Both the position numbers and the translations under genes were made by a program. 64,000 nucleotides of DNA, from NCBI RefSeq assembly GCF_000027145.1, contig NC_013891.1:2108001-2172000 (forward strand), read 5' to 3'. Of this stretch, positions 25,476 through 36,033 are shown in pieces (position 1 is the first letter of the stretch; every line of letters begins with the position of its first letter). The notes beneath the pieces are model-generated. The model saw only the letters and a program-made list of their open reading frames with translations. It was not told the origin of the DNA and ran no database searches. Source of the DNA: Listeria seeligeri serovar 1/2b str. SLCC3954 (GTDB taxonomy: Bacteria > Bacillota > Bacilli > Lactobacillales > Listeriaceae).

Positions 25476-25618
25476 ACTTGCTCAACTCCTTCAATATAAC
25501 TTCATTAATAAGTATAGCAGTTTTAGTTAAAGGAACCAATTTATTACTATTTTAATCGAGAAATTTTCAGGACTAATGTATTTTTAAACATTTATATGAA
25601 TAATTCAAAATATAAAGG

Positions 25619-25647
25619 TTGATATATAAAGACATCAATGTTAATAT
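25619..25647 (+). promoter_or_regulatory. argGH promoter
   Basis: TTGATA, 17-nt spacer, TAATAT. An ARG-box-like stretch (TATGAATAATTCAA, 25595-25608) lies just upstream, compatible with ArgR control. Confidence 0.6.
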
Positions 25648-25649
25648 AA

Positions 25650-25665
25650 ATACAAATGTTTGTAT
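25650..25665 (+). repeat. inverted repeat at the argG transcription start
   Basis: ATACAAA-TG-TTTGTAT, a perfect 7-bp dyad lying from about +3 to +18 of the predicted transcript. It looks like an operator; the regulator is not identifiable from the sequence. Confidence 0.5.
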
Positions 25666-25689
25666 ATTTATGAATAGGAGATGTTTAAG

Positions 25690-26904
25690 ATGACGAAAGA
25701 AAAGATTGTATTAGCTTACTCAGGTGGATTAGATACTTCTGTTGCCATTCAGTGGTTAGTAGAAGCCGGATATGAGATAATCGCATGTTGTTTAGATGTT
25801 GGTGAAGGAAAAAATTTGGACTTTATCAAGGAAAAAGCAATTACTGTTGGAGCAAGCCAGTCTTATACGATTGATGCAAAAGAAGAATTTGCGGAAGATT
25901 TCGCTTTAATTGCTCTTCAAGCACATGCCTATTATGAAGGGAAGTACCCGCTTATTTCCGCACTAAGTCGCCCTCTTATTGCTAAGAAACTAGTAGAAGT
26001 AGCTCGGAAAGAAGGCGCGTCTGCCATCGCTCACGGTTGTACTGGTAAAGGAAATGACCAAGTTCGGTTTGAAGTAGCGATTCATGCGCTTGCACCAGAT
26101 TTAAAAGTTGTTTCTCCTGTTCGTGATTGGAAATGGTCGAGAGAAGAAGAAATAAATTATGCACAGGAACACAATATTCCTGTTCCAATTGATTTAGATA
26201 ATCCTTTTTCTATTGACCAAAATCTTTGGGGTAGAAGTAATGAATGTGGCGTCCTAGAAAATCCGTGGACAACACCACCGGAAGCTGCTTACGACTTAAC
26301 CGTTAGTTTAGAAGAAGCGCCAGATACAGCGGATATTATCGAAATCACTTTTGATGCTGGTATTCCAATTTCTTTAAATGGAGAAAACATGAGTCTAGCT
26401 AACCTTATTTTGACATTAAATGAAATCGCTGGTAAACATGGCGTCGGTAGAATTGACCATATCGAAAACCGTCTAGTCGGTATTAAATCACGTGAAGTTT
26501 ATGAGTGTCCTGCTGCAGTGACTTTAATCGCGGCACATAAAGAATTAGAAGACTTAACTTTTGTTCGGGAAGTGGCTCACTTCAAACCTATTATTGAACA
26601 AAAAATTAGCGAAACTATTTACAATGGCTTATGGTTCTCACCTTTAACTGAAGCATTGGTTGCTTTCTTAAAATCTACCCAAAAATTCGTTAATGGAACT
26701 ATTCGGGTAAAACTGTTTAAAGGCCATGCGATTGTTGAAGGAAGAAAATCACCAAACTCCCTTTATGATGAAAATTTAGCAACATATACTTCCTCTGACA
26801 CATTTGATCAAGATGCAGCTGTTGGTTTCATCAAACTTTGGGGATTACCAACTAAAGTGAGCGCAGAAGTTAATTCCAAAGCGACGATCACAACTGAGGT
26901 GTAA
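25690..26904 (+). CDS. argG: argininosuccinate synthase
   Basis: 404 residues; N-terminal ATP-pyrophosphatase motif '[15 protein letters not shown]'. Joins citrulline and aspartate with ATP in the penultimate step of arginine synthesis. The ATG at 25690 has AGGAG 9 nt upstream; one at 25681 abuts the site and is rejected. argH follows after 2 bp. Confidence 0.98.
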   Translation: MTKEKIVLAYSGGLDTSVAIQWLVEAGYEIIACCLDVGEGKNLDFIKEKAITVGASQSYTIDAKEEFAEDFALIALQAHAYYEGKYPLISALSRPLIAKKLVEVARKEGASAIAHGCTGKGNDQVRFEVAIHALAPDLKVVSPVRDWKWSREEEINYAQEHNIPVPIDLDNPFSIDQNLWGRSNECGVLENPWTTPPEAAYDLTVSLEEAPDTADIIEITFDAGIPISLNGENMSLANLILTLNEIAGKHGVGRIDHIENRLVGIKSREVYECPAAVTLIAAHKELEDLTFVREVAHFKPIIEQKISETIYNGLWFSPLTEALVAFLKSTQKFVNGTIRVKLFKGHAIVEGRKSPNSLYDENLATYTSSDTFDQDAAVGFIKLWGLPTKVSAEVNSKATITTEV

Positions 26905-26906
26905 AA

Positions 26907-28277
26907 ATGGAAAAATTATGGGGCGGACGTTTTCAAGGGAAAAGTGAAGCATGGATAGATGACTTCGGTGCTTCGATTTCTTTTGATCAAAAAATGGCGA
27001 AAGAAGATTTAATTGGTAGTTTGGCTCACGTGGCGATGCTTTCGAAATGCGGCATTATTTCTAGCACGGAAGCAGATGAAATTACTGCTGGACTTAAGGT
27101 TTTACAAGCGAAGTTAGCACAAGGCGAGCTGGAATTCAGCACGGAAAATGAAGATATTCATTTAAATATCGAGAAACTTTTACATGCGGAAATCGGGGCG
27201 GTTGCCGGGAAACTTCATACTGCTCGTAGTCGAAATGACCAGGTCGCCACTGATATGCATTTGTATTTGAAACAAGCTGTCGCAGAAATTATTACTTCCT
27301 TAAAACACCTCCGTGTCGTTCTCATCGAAAAAGCAGAACCTCATGTGGAAACGATTATGCCTGGTTATACGCATTTACAACACGCACAACCGATTTCATT
27401 TGCCCATCACTTGCTAGCTTACTTCGGGATGTTTACACGTGATTTAGAGCGGTTAGAAGAAAGTGTCAAACGAATTGATATTTCTCCGCTCGGTTCAGCT
27501 GCTCTTGCTGGGACAACTTTTCCGATTGATCGGATGTATAGCGCCGAACTCCTAGGCTTTTCAACAGTTTATGAAAATAGTTTGGACGGCGTTAGTGATC
27601 GTGATTTTATTATTGAATTTCTTAGTAATAGTTCGCTATTGATGATGCATTTATCTCGTTTTTGCGAAGAGTTGATACTTTGGACGAGTCATGAGTTTCA
27701 ATTTGTCGAGCTAACGGATGCTTTTTCAACAGGTAGTTCCATTATGCCGCAAAAGAAAAATCCAGATATGGCGGAACTGATTCGGGGGAAAACTGGTCGT
27801 GTTTACGGAAATCTATTCGGTATGTTAACGGTGCTAAAAGGACTTCCGCTTGCTTATAACAAGGACTTACAAGAGGATAAAGAAGGCATGTTTGATACGC
27901 TAGAAACAGTGCAAACTAGTCTAGATATATTTGCTGGAATGATTGAAACGATGAAAATTAATACAGCTATTATGGAAGAATCTACTCAAAAAGATTTTTC
28001 TAATGCAACAGAACTAGCTGATTATTTAGCAAAAAAAGGCGTTCCTTTCCGAGCAGCACATGAAATTGTTGGGAAATTAGTACTTGAATGTACGCAAAAT
28101 GGTAGTTATTTACAAGACGTGGAACTTTCCCGTTATCAGGAAATAAGTCCACTCATTGAAGCAGATATTTATGACGTGCTTGCTTCTAAAACAGCCGTCA
28201 AAAAAAGAAATTCATATGGTGGCACGGGATTTGATCAAATTCATATCGCGATTGCCAATGCCAAGAAAACATTATAA
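26907..28277 (+). CDS. argH: argininosuccinate lyase
   Basis: 456 residues; fumarase-superfamily signature '[15 protein letters not shown]' near residue 278 and substrate-binding '[13 protein letters not shown]'. Splits argininosuccinate into arginine and fumarate. Second gene of argGH; the transcript ends at the hairpin at 28283. Confidence 0.98.
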   Translation: MEKLWGGRFQGKSEAWIDDFGASISFDQKMAKEDLIGSLAHVAMLSKCGIISSTEADEITAGLKVLQAKLAQGELEFSTENEDIHLNIEKLLHAEIGAVAGKLHTARSRNDQVATDMHLYLKQAVAEIITSLKHLRVVLIEKAEPHVETIMPGYTHLQHAQPISFAHHLLAYFGMFTRDLERLEESVKRIDISPLGSAALAGTTFPIDRMYSAELLGFSTVYENSLDGVSDRDFIIEFLSNSSLLMMHLSRFCEELILWTSHEFQFVELTDAFSTGSSIMPQKKNPDMAELIRGKTGRVYGNLFGMLTVLKGLPLAYNKDLQEDKEGMFDTLETVQTSLDIFAGMIETMKINTAIMEESTQKDFSNATELADYLAKKGVPFRAAHEIVGKLVLECTQNGSYLQDVELSRYQEISPLIEADIYDVLASKTAVKKRNSYGGTGFDQIHIAIANAKKTL

Positions 28278-28282
28278 AAAAT

Positions 28283-28312
28283 ATGGAATGCGAGCAAGAA
28301 TACGCGTTCCAT
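28283..28312 (+). terminator. argGH terminator
   Basis: 10-bp stem with one G-U pair (ATGGAATGCG/CGCGTTCCAT) followed by GTTTTTTG. Confidence 0.88.
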
Positions 28313-28347
28313 GTTTTTTGTTTATTTCTTTGAAAATTATCGCTCAT

Positions 28348-28411
28348 TTGTCAAACTATCCATTTATTTGTTACTATAAATAGGATGTTACCTTTTTCAA
28401 ACTTAGGGAAA
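28348..28411 (+). promoter_or_regulatory. betL promoters: vegetative and sigma-B-like
   Basis: Vegetative candidate: TTGTCA at 28348-28353, 18-nt spacer, TACTAT at 28372-28377. Downstream, a sigma-B-like site has GTTA at 28387-28390, 15-nt spacer and GGGAAA at 28406-28411. Sigma-B control of betL is known in L. monocytogenes. Confidence 0.6.
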
Positions 28412-28443
28412 TACATACAGAGAAAAGAAAAGGAAGTGATGCA

Positions 28444-29967
28444 ATGAAAAAATTAACTACTGTTTTTTGGGGAGCTAGTTTATTAGTTTTGTTGGCTGTT
28501 TTGTTCGGAGCTTTTTTTCCTGATCAATTTGGAACACTAACAACTAATGTGCAACAATTTTTAACAAGTAATTTTGGTTGGTATTATTTATTCGTTGTGG
28601 CAATTATTATTATTTTTTGCCTATTTTTAGTGTTAAGTCCGATTGGTTCGATTCGACTTGGCAAACCTGGGGAAAAACCAGAGTATAGTAATCTTTCATG
28701 GTTTGCGATGCTATTTAGTGCTGGTATGGGGATTGGTTTAGTGTTTTGGGGAGCTGCTGAGCCATTATCTCACTATGCTGTTCAAGCGCCCGGTGGTGAA
28801 GTTGGTACACAAGCTGCAATGAAAGATGCACTGCGCTACTCGTTCTTTCACTGGGGAATTTCTGCCTGGGCGATTTATGCAATTGTCGCACTCGCACTGG
28901 CTTACTTTAAATTCAGAAAAAATGCACCCGGCTTAATAAGTGCTACATTATATCCGATTTTAGGAAAACATGCGAAAGGCCCGATTGGTCAACTCATTGA
29001 TATTATTGCTGTTTTTGCAACGGTAATCGGTGTTGCAACCACACTTGGACTTGGAGCTCAACAGATCAATGGTGGGTTAACGTATTTGTTTGGAGTACCG
29101 AATAATTTTAGTGTACAACTGACGATTATTGTTATTGTCACGATTTTATTCTTACTTTCCGCAATGTCTGGGCTTGATAAAGGGATTCAACTACTTAGTA
29201 ATGTAAATATTTATGTGGCAGGAGTTTTACTGGTTTTAACTCTTATTCTCGGTCCTACACTTTTTATTATGAATAACTTTACCAATTCGTTTGGTGATTA
29301 TTTACAAAATATTATTCAAATGAGTTTCCAAACTGCTCCTGATGCGCCAAGTGCTCGAGCTTGGATTGATTCTTGGACGATTTTCTACTGGGCTTGGTGG
29401 CTATCTTGGTCTCCTTTCGTTGGTATTTTTATCGCACGGATTTCTCGTGGTCGGACCATTCGCCAATTTTTACTTGGTGTTATCGTGCTGCCTTCGCTAG
29501 TTAGTATTTTCTGGTTTGCAGTCTTTGGTGGTTCTGCTATTTTTGTTGAACAACATGCTAATGCTGGTCTTTCTAAACTTGCGACCGAGCAGGTACTGTT
29601 TGGAGTCTTTAATGAGCTTCCAGGTGGAATGATTTTATCAATAGTTGCGATGATTTTAATCGCCGTATTTTTCATTACTTCCGCCGATTCAGCGACTTTT
29701 GTTCTCGGAATGCAAACAACGGGTGGTTCATTAAACCCGCCAAACTCAGTTAAAGTAACATGGGGACTCTTACAAGCAGGAATTGCCAGTGTTTTACTTT
29801 ATGCAGGTGGTTTGACTGCTCTACAAAATGCGTCAATTATCGCCGCGTTTCCGTTTTCGATTGTTATTATCTTAATGATTGTCTCGCTATTTGTATCACT
29901 TACTAGAGAACGAGAGAAATTAGGACTTTATGTAAGACCGAAGAAATCACAACGGTCACTACTATAA
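28444..29967 (+). CDS. betL: Na+-coupled glycine betaine transporter BetL (BCCT family)
   Basis: 507 residues, 12 membrane helices. BCCT motifs: '[14 protein letters not shown]' (substrate and Na+ site region) and the signature '[20 protein letters not shown]'. Imports glycine betaine for osmotic and chill tolerance. AGGAAG binding site; monogenic, ending at a bidirectional terminator. Confidence 0.96.
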   Translation: MKKLTTVFWGASLLVLLAVLFGAFFPDQFGTLTTNVQQFLTSNFGWYYLFVVAIIIIFCLFLVLSPIGSIRLGKPGEKPEYSNLSWFAMLFSAGMGIGLVFWGAAEPLSHYAVQAPGGEVGTQAAMKDALRYSFFHWGISAWAIYAIVALALAYFKFRKNAPGLISATLYPILGKHAKGPIGQLIDIIAVFATVIGVATTLGLGAQQINGGLTYLFGVPNNFSVQLTIIVIVTILFLLSAMSGLDKGIQLLSNVNIYVAGVLLVLTLILGPTLFIMNNFTNSFGDYLQNIIQMSFQTAPDAPSARAWIDSWTIFYWAWWLSWSPFVGIFIARISRGRTIRQFLLGVIVLPSLVSIFWFAVFGGSAIFVEQHANAGLSKLATEQVLFGVFNELPGGMILSIVAMILIAVFFITSADSATFVLGMQTTGGSLNPPNSVKVTWGLLQAGIASVLLYAGGLTALQNASIIAAFPFSIVIILMIVSLFVSLTREREKLGLYVRPKKSQRSLL

Positions 29968-29971
29968 AAAT

Positions 29972-30031
29972 GAAAAAAGGATGGAAAACTGACTTTTGAG
30001 CGTTTGCCTCATCAGATTTCCATCCTTTTTC
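29972..30031. terminator. bidirectional terminator between betL and the PTS operon
   Basis: About 15-bp stem (GAAAAAGGATGGAAA with one extra A) around a 29-nt loop; T-tracts on both sides. The loop is longer than usual. Confidence 0.8.
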
Positions 30032-30032
30032 A

Positions 30033-30230
30033 TTATCCTTTTTTCTGCTTTGCTGCAATTATTTCACGGTAACTTCTTGTTTTCCTAGGATATTTTTTCC
30101 GAAAGAAATGTTGCGAGATAACCGCTAAAACAAGCGATATTGCAGTAATCGGAATGGAACTTTTAAATATCCCAACCATTAATAGTAAGGCACTTGTAAA
30201 GAGAGTTGCATTAAAAAGGAATTTCTCCAT
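30033..30230 (-). CDS. small membrane protein at the end of the galactitol-type PTS operon
   Basis: 65 residues, two hydrophobic segments (about 6-24 and 25-43) and a strongly basic tail ('FFRKKYPRKTRSYREII'). No family recognised. Its GGAGGAG site overlaps the stop of the aldolase gene two bases upstream, so it belongs to the operon; role unknown. Confidence 0.72.
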   Translation of the reverse strand: MEKFLFNATLFTSALLLMVGIFKSSIPITAISLVLAVISQHFFRKKYPRKTRSYREIIAAKQKKG

Positions 30231-30232
30231 TG

Positions 30233-30883
30233 TTACTCCTCCAGATTATAATTTAATTCCCCGTCGTGTACTAGTTTTTTAATACCTAATGCATCGAAAA
30301 CCATCGCTTTTTCGGCAATATAAGCATTATACTCAATTCGCTCTAACATATCGTATGCTTTATGCAAAGTGGATTCTAATACCACAATTCCGTGTTTATT
30401 AAGTAAGCTAGCACTGGGAACAGCTTTATCGCCTAATTCAATGACATGTTTCCGAACGATTTCTGCTAGTTCTGGACTTGTAGCTGGGGCAAAAGTTAGT
30501 GTAGGGATTTGTCCTAATTTTTGCGTTGCTTCTGTTAAATTTGGAAGCTCCATGCCAAGCGTTGCGAACAACATGGATTCTTTTGGATGCGCATGAAGTA
30601 CACAACCGATATCCGGATTTTCTACGTAACAAGCACGATGCAAATTAATTTCCCGCGTGATTCTACCGTCTCCTTCTACCACTTCATTATTATTATCCAC
30701 GACTAAAATTTCATATGGTGACAGGTCACAAAGCCGTGCTTGACTCATTAAGGTTGGCGTCATAATAATATGCTCGTTATTCATACGCACGCTGACATTT
30801 CCACCCGCGGCATTCGTTTCAAAACGATCAAACATTGTCTTCACTATTTTCGCTAAATCTTCACGCTCTTTTTGGTATAACAT
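30233..30883 (-). CDS. class II (L-fuculose-phosphate type) aldolase
   Basis: 216 residues of the AraD/FucA family. Zn-binding His residues in 'LHAHPKES' and 'NKHGIVVL', catalytic Glu region 'NLTEATQKLG' and N-terminal 'GNVSVRM'. Splits a ketose-phosphate into dihydroxyacetone-phosphate and an aldehyde. Directly follows a PfkB-type kinase, so the pair probably converts a phosphorylated PTS sugar to triose phosphates. Exact sugar unknown. Confidence 0.9.
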   Translation of the reverse strand: MLYQKEREDLAKIVKTMFDRFETNAAGGNVSVRMNNEHIIMTPTLMSQARLCDLSPYEILVVDNNNEVVEGDGRITREINLHRACYVENPDIGCVLHAHPKESMLFATLGMELPNLTEATQKLGQIPTLTFAPATSPELAEIVRKHVIELGDKAVPSASLLNKHGIVVLESTLHKAYDMLERIEYNAYIAEKAMVFDALGIKKLVHDGELNYNLEE

Positions 30884-30884
30884 T

Positions 30885-31817
30885 TTATCTCTCCTCTAAT
30901 TGTATAATACTTACTTGATTTTTTAATTGTCCGGCTGCTTCTAAATCAAAACTCGAGCTATCAAGCTGCATCACTTTACTAGCTGAACAGCCTGTCGCTA
31001 CTTTTAATGTCTCCATAATTGGCATATTCATCGCTAGTCCAGCAATAAAAGCTCCGACAAAAACATCTCCTGCTCCTGTATCATTTCGTTCTTTTACGAC
31101 TGGTGGAATAGCTTGGTATAATTTGCCATTATGCGCGCAAATCGAACCTTTTCCTCCGAGCGAAACGACTAAATAAGGAATTTTGAGAGCAAGCGAGCGA
31201 ATATTTTCTTCGAGTGATTCCGTCTTTTCTGCCAAAATAGCCACCACTTCCTCTTCATTTGGTTTAATAAAATCAACACCCAATTGAACAGCAAGTTTTA
31301 AGTAATCACCGGAACTATCACAAGCTAAAAAAGCACCCGTGTTCTTAACGGTTTCTAGTAGTTCTTTAAAATCAGATAATGTATAATGAGGAGGCGGAGA
31401 TCCAGCAATCACCACCATATCCTCTTTTTTAACTTTTTTAGCGATTTGTTTTAAAAGATTCGTTTTGTTGGTTTGACTTACGGAAAAACCAGCTTCCGGT
31501 ATCATTGTGCTGCCATTTGTGTCATCACTAAGGACGACGAAGCATTCTCTTGTCGAAGTTCCAGCTTCCACAAGAAAATCATGGTTAATGTGCTTTTCTT
31601 CTAGAATCGCATATAGTTGGTCAAGGTTGTTTGATCCCGCAATTCCAAGTGCTTCATTTTTAATACCGAATTTGGATAATACTCCTGAAACATGAAGCCC
31701 CTTTCCCCCGCAATCAAAAGCTGTTTTTATAACTCGATTTGTCTTCCTTTTTTCTAACTCACCATTAATAAAAAGTAACCGATCAATCGCTGGATTTAAC
31801 GTTATTGTGTAAATCAT
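30885..31817 (-). CDS. PfkB family sugar-phosphate kinase (1-phosphofructokinase / tagatose-6-phosphate kinase like)
   Basis: 310 residues. N-terminal 'TITLNPAIDRLLFINGE' and the catalytic signature 'NDTGAGDVFVGAFIAGL' with the base Asp near residue 250. Phosphorylates a ketose monophosphate to the bisphosphate. It precedes the aldolase by one base and follows the PTS permease gene. Confidence 0.9.
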   Translation of the reverse strand: MIYTITLNPAIDRLLFINGELEKRKTNRVIKTAFDCGGKGLHVSGVLSKFGIKNEALGIAGSNNLDQLYAILEEKHINHDFLVEAGTSTRECFVVLSDDTNGSTMIPEAGFSVSQTNKTNLLKQIAKKVKKEDMVVIAGSPPPHYTLSDFKELLETVKNTGAFLACDSSGDYLKLAVQLGVDFIKPNEEEVVAILAEKTESLEENIRSLALKIPYLVVSLGGKGSICAHNGKLYQAIPPVVKERNDTGAGDVFVGAFIAGLAMNMPIMETLKVATGCSASKVMQLDSSSFDLEAAGQLKNQVSIIQLEER

Positions 31818-31834
31818 CTCATCACTCCTACTTT

Positions 31835-33184
31835 TTAAGAGCTCGCTTTTTCTAGTTCAATTGTTCGTTTTTTCATCATTTTTACATAAAATACTAGTAA
31901 TAGTACCCAAATTGTGACAAAAATAAAGCCGAGAAGCGTAAACTTGCTTGCCTCTGCAAAAATATAACGGAAGACTGGATACTCAAGTGTACTCCATGTG
32001 ATTTCTTGGCCCGCTTTAAGTGAAATCGCGCCAGTTGAATGCGCCAAATCAGTTATTGTTCCGGCAAAGAAAGTGGATACATATAAGAAAATCGGTGTTG
32101 TCACGATGCCAAGAATAATCATTCGAATTAAATTACCACCTGTTACAATTAAGGCTGGCGCACATAGAGAAATATTTAGTATTCCTGCAAATGGAAGAAC
32201 GCCATTTCCTGGTAAAATAAGCGCGAAAATAAGTGTTACCGGAACCATAAGTACGATAGCAACCCAAACCTCACTACATCCCGCTAAAATTGGCCAATCT
32301 AGCCCGATAAATAATTCCCGGTTTTTAAATTTACGTTTCATAAATTCAGAAATACCGTCCGAAAGTGGCGATAAAGCCTGCATAAATAATTTTGCTACCA
32401 TTGGGAATAACGTAAGCGCCGCCGCAGCTTGCATCGCTAACATTAACGTTTTCGCCACGTCATAACCTGCTGCAATTCCCAAAAGTCCACCAATAATAAA
32501 TCCCATCACATGGTTTTCAGCAAAAATCCCAATTTTGTCTTTTAGTGCATTGGCATCCATGTCTTTACGAAGTGCCGGAATTTTCTTTAATAGCCAGTCA
32601 ATTGGCATTAAGAAAATACAGAAAATCATCATTCCGTGCGAAACTGTCACACCTGGAATTCCGTTCAGTTCTTGAATTTGGCGTTGGTTCGCATCACATA
32701 GAATTAGTTCTGTCACGATTTGAATTCCAGCCACAATAAAGGCTAAGTAAACATTATCTGTTACACCAATGATTAACACCGCTGTCAAAATTTTTCCCCA
32801 AACGTTCCATAAATCGACATTCAAGGTTTTTGTTTTATTAATAACAAGCATAATGGCATTAATCCCTAATTGTAACGGGAACATCAAGAAGGCGAATGGC
32901 CATGCCCAAGCAAGTGTTGCCATTGATGTCCAACCACCATCCAAAATGCTTAAATTAATTCCAGTTCGCTCTGCTAGTCCTTGTGCAGCAGGGGTTAAAG
33001 CTTCAATCATAAAGCCAATAACAATATTCATTCCAAGGAAAGCAACCCCAAGAATAATCCCCGCGCTCACTGCATCTCTTACTTTCATCCGTACAATTAG
33101 CCCAATAATAATCATTAATGCTGGAACAAAAACGGCCGCTCCAAGATTCAAAATAAATTGTATCACTGATTGTAATGACTCCAT
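31835..33184 (-). CDS. PTS galactitol-type permease, EIIC component
   Basis: 449 residues, 10-12 membrane helices, of the Gat family of EIIC proteins ('GLAERTGINLSILDGGW', 'GITGVW'-like loops absent, 'LDWPILAGCSEVWVAIVLM' typical). Forms the translocation channel. Transported sugar uncertain: galactitol-type permeases also carry other polyols and ketoses. Lies between EIIB and the kinase. Confidence 0.9.
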   Translation of the reverse strand: MESLQSVIQFILNLGAAVFVPALMIIIGLIVRMKVRDAVSAGIILGVAFLGMNIVIGFMIEALTPAAQGLAERTGINLSILDGGWTSMATLAWAWPFAFLMFPLQLGINAIMLVINKTKTLNVDLWNVWGKILTAVLIIGVTDNVYLAFIVAGIQIVTELILCDANQRQIQELNGIPGVTVSHGMMIFCIFLMPIDWLLKKIPALRKDMDANALKDKIGIFAENHVMGFIIGGLLGIAAGYDVAKTLMLAMQAAAALTLFPMVAKLFMQALSPLSDGISEFMKRKFKNRELFIGLDWPILAGCSEVWVAIVLMVPVTLIFALILPGNGVLPFAGILNISLCAPALIVTGGNLIRMIILGIVTTPIFLYVSTFFAGTITDLAHSTGAISLKAGQEITWSTLEYPVFRYIFAEASKFTLLGFIFVTIWVLLLVFYVKMMKKRTIELEKASS

Positions 33185-33211
33185 TTTTCCACGCTCCCTT
33201 TTCTAGCTTGT

Positions 33212-33487
33212 TTATTTTAAGGCGTTAATTAGTTTTTCTGTCTCTTCTTCCATGCCCATACCAGTTAAAAAAGCAATTCCGTTTAGAGTTGGAATATCAT
33301 ATTCTTTATTTGCTTTGGTAATTGCGACATAGACATCACTCGTTCTAACATGTTGGTCGAGTGACTTAATATCAACGGCTTCCACAGTTGCGCGAACTCC
33401 TTTTTCTTTTAAAATCCGTTCTACTTTTGATGCGACTGTTTGACTTGTTGCCACTCCAGAACCACATGCTACGATAACTTTTTTCAC
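33212..33487 (-). CDS. PTS galactitol-type EIIB component
   Basis: 91 residues with the phosphocysteine loop 'VIVACGSGVATSQTVASK' at the N-terminus. Passes phosphate from EIIA to the sugar. The GTG at 33487 has GGAGAG 8 nt upstream; a GTG at 33496 overlapping the EIIA stop is too close to that site. Confidence 0.93.
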   Translation of the reverse strand: MKKVIVACGSGVATSQTVASKVERILKEKGVRATVEAVDIKSLDQHVRTSDVYVAITKANKEYDIPTLNGIAFLTGMGMEEETEKLINALK

Positions 33488-33492
33488 TGTAA

Positions 33493-33960
33493 TCACTCTC
33501 CAAATTGTTTTTTTAGAAAATCACATAATGCTGTGCTATCATTGATTTGTTTCAGTTGTTCCACAAACGCTGCTTCCATGAATTTCTCCATGATACTTGA
33601 AAGCAGTGGAACTTGGTCTTTCGGTTGTTTGATTCCAAGCATAAAAATGACTTCCACATCAATCCATTTCTCGCTCGAACCCATTTGGATGAATGGGATT
33701 GGCGTCGAAAGTTTATTTACGAGCACAAAAGGCTGTTTGACATAAATAGTATCTGTGTGGGGAATGGCGATTTTAATCCCATTCATCTCTAATCCAGTAG
33801 GAAAAACTACTTCTCTATTCGTTACTGCTTCTCTAAAAGTCGCTTCTACATACTGTTCTTGTTCTAAAATTTTACTGGTGCATTCAAAAAGTTCCGCCTG
33901 ACTTTGGTAAGTGGAATTTATCAGGGTTAACTCTTTTTGAAATAAATCATGGTAATCCAC
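33493..33960 (-). CDS. PTS EIIA component (fructose/mannitol/galactitol type)
   Basis: 155 residues of the PTS_EIIA_2 fold with the active His in 'IKIAIPHTDTIY'. Takes phosphate from HPr. I prefer GTG at 33960 (GGGGGTGAG 6 nt upstream, still overlapping the regulator gene is avoided) to a codon at 33993 that would overlap the regulator by 26 nt. Confidence 0.9.
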   Translation of the reverse strand: MDYHDLFQKELTLINSTYQSQAELFECTSKILEQEQYVEATFREAVTNREVVFPTGLEMNGIKIAIPHTDTIYVKQPFVLVNKLSTPIPFIQMGSSEKWIDVEVIFMLGIKQPKDQVPLLSSIMEKFMEAAFVEQLKQINDSTALCDFLKKQFGE

Positions 33961-33967
33961 GTACCGC

Positions 33968-35974
33968 TCACCCCCTTTCAAGGATTTCAACAATTTTTTG
34001 TTTGTTAGTAGAAGCTAAAATTTCTGCTAATTTCTTCGGCTGTAAAAAAACTTCATTTAATTTTAGTAGTAATGGAATATGCTTATTCTGCTCTGAAGGT
34101 GCAAGAGCAATCATCATTTTGACTTTTGTACTCTGGGGTGTTTTTATCGCTGTTTTAAGAATCATTAATTGAATGTCTTGGGTTTTTGCGCCGTTTATTG
34201 GCTTGGCATGGGGCAAATAAATATTCGGGCCAATCATCATCTGTTCGTAATTTTGATAAAATATTTCTTCACACGTGCTGACATAACAGCTATCAATCGT
34301 TTTCCGTTTAAGCATTGGTGCGAATGCCTCGCGAACTAACTGATTCCACTCAGCAGGATGCTCTAAAAAATGAATTTGTTCTGCTGTAATTCGTAACTCT
34401 GCTGGCTGCTCTACCTGCGTTTCCACTTCTTTTTTATTGAAAAAAGATTCTACTTTGGCTTGCACTTGGCAGATTTTTTCTTCAGGAATTTCATCTTTTA
34501 ACATCGCGAGTAGTTCTTTGGTTTTTTTATTGCTATCCATTTCGATTGCTTTATCTACTTGTCCTCTTAAGATTTGTCGGCTGTCTTTGCTCAAGATGGA
34601 CGGAATGACAAATATAGTCGCATTACTTTGCACTGGTACGGTTGTAAAAATAAAATCAATATCCTTAGCAACAGTGTTTAACTGTCGTACCGCATAAGCT
34701 CCCTGAAAATCAATATTCGGGAACATCGTTTTTAAATTTTCGAGTAATAATTTCGAGATCGAGGTCCCGCTTTTGCAAAGTACAACTGCCCGAAAAATCG
34801 GCTGCTTAGTTTCCTCGATTTGATACATCCAACCAAGTACAATCATGGAAAGATAAACAATTTCCTCATCTGACCATTTATGCCCGACCAGCTTTTCGAA
34901 TGGTTTCGATGCTTTTTCAACAATATTAAATGTTGGGGTATACTCACTAATAAACTGCTCTTTAAGTGGATTGTTAATTTGAAACCCTAGGATTGTTCGA
35001 TAAATTGCTGGTCGGACATGTAAAATCACTTTTTCTTTAAATTCGTTTTTCTTAATGATTTCGATTGCGAAGTACATTTCAAGTAGGCGGATAAATTCAT
35101 CCACGGCATAGGCGATTTCTTCACTGTCTGAGAAATGAAGGGCCGATTCAACTAAATTAGAAGCAAGTACTTGCAAGGATAAATAAAGTAAATCATTTTC
35201 ACTTAAAAAGTCATAACCCCAAAACATTTCTTTCATAATCGGGAATTCACGGGTGTTTTTAATGTCATACATTTCGATTTTAAAAGTCCATTTCTTGTTC
35301 GTTACTTTGGCTCGTTTGATAATACCGTGAAGAATGTAAGGAAGTTCTTCCATCTGCTCATCTGTAAAAGTAATTTGCAACTTGCTTTCTACTTTTTCTA
35401 GACGTTTTTTCAGTAGAAATACCTCACTGACGGTAATTAGTTTTTTTTCGTCGAGGACAAATTTTCCGTAAGGTGTCTGGATAACTTCGCGAATTAGTTC
35501 GGCAAGCAAGTTACGAATTAAAAACTCCGAACCGGAAACCGCATAGCCATCTTTTCGTGAATAGTCTAATTGGATTTCAAACTCATGCATGCTCTCCTTA
35601 ATACTTTTCACATCCGTCAGCATGGTGTTTTTACTTACATAGACATACTCCGCCAGCGCACCGAGCGACATATAGTGATTATGAAGCAATAATTTAATCA
35701 TAATAAGTTTGCGCCGGATATTTACTTCATAAAAAGAAAATAATTGCTGTTCTTCTGCGGTTAACAGCCGATAACAAGCTTCCCTACAAGCATCTGTAAC
35801 AAAAATCATGTCATGGTCAATCAAAATTGGTTCTGACTTTAGTAGATGGTTTATTTTTGTAATCTGTACGCTGATTGCTTCTGTCGATACTTTGAAGTTT
35901 TTAGAAACATTTTTTAGATTCACTTGCCGATTCAAGAGCAGATAAGTAATAAACTCCTTACAATTCTGTTCCAT
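33968..35974 (-). CDS. PTS-regulated transcriptional activator (HTH-PRD-EIIB-EIIA, MtlR/ManR type)
   Basis: 668 residues. N-terminal HTH pair (about 1-150), two PRD domains (about 190-400) with regulatory His, a GatB-like IIB domain with Cys in 'RAVVLCKSGTSISKLLL' (about 410) and a C-terminal EIIA domain with His in 'IYLPHAKPING' (about 590). Phosphorylation by HPr and EIIA/EIIB sets its activity. First gene of its own operon, so it probably activates the EIIA-EIIB-EIIC-kinase-aldolase genes downstream. Confidence 0.93.
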   Translation of the reverse strand: MEQNCKEFITYLLLNRQVNLKNVSKNFKVSTEAISVQITKINHLLKSEPILIDHDMIFVTDACREACYRLLTAEEQQLFSFYEVNIRRKLIMIKLLLHNHYMSLGALAEYVYVSKNTMLTDVKSIKESMHEFEIQLDYSRKDGYAVSGSEFLIRNLLAELIREVIQTPYGKFVLDEKKLITVSEVFLLKKRLEKVESKLQITFTDEQMEELPYILHGIIKRAKVTNKKWTFKIEMYDIKNTREFPIMKEMFWGYDFLSENDLLYLSLQVLASNLVESALHFSDSEEIAYAVDEFIRLLEMYFAIEIIKKNEFKEKVILHVRPAIYRTILGFQINNPLKEQFISEYTPTFNIVEKASKPFEKLVGHKWSDEEIVYLSMIVLGWMYQIEETKQPIFRAVVLCKSGTSISKLLLENLKTMFPNIDFQGAYAVRQLNTVAKDIDFIFTTVPVQSNATIFVIPSILSKDSRQILRGQVDKAIEMDSNKKTKELLAMLKDEIPEEKICQVQAKVESFFNKKEVETQVEQPAELRITAEQIHFLEHPAEWNQLVREAFAPMLKRKTIDSCYVSTCEEIFYQNYEQMMIGPNIYLPHAKPINGAKTQDIQLMILKTAIKTPQSTKVKMMIALAPSEQNKHIPLLLKLNEVFLQPKKLAEILASTNKQKIVEILERG

Positions 35975-36033
35975 CTACTTTCCCCTCCCTTAACTTAATA
36001 GTAAATGATAACCCTTACATAAAAATGCTCATT

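Noticed and set aside
31998-33206. 155- and 145-codon open frames opposite the EIIC gene
   Set aside because: Low-complexity Ile/Pro/Lys translations mirroring membrane helices of the real gene.
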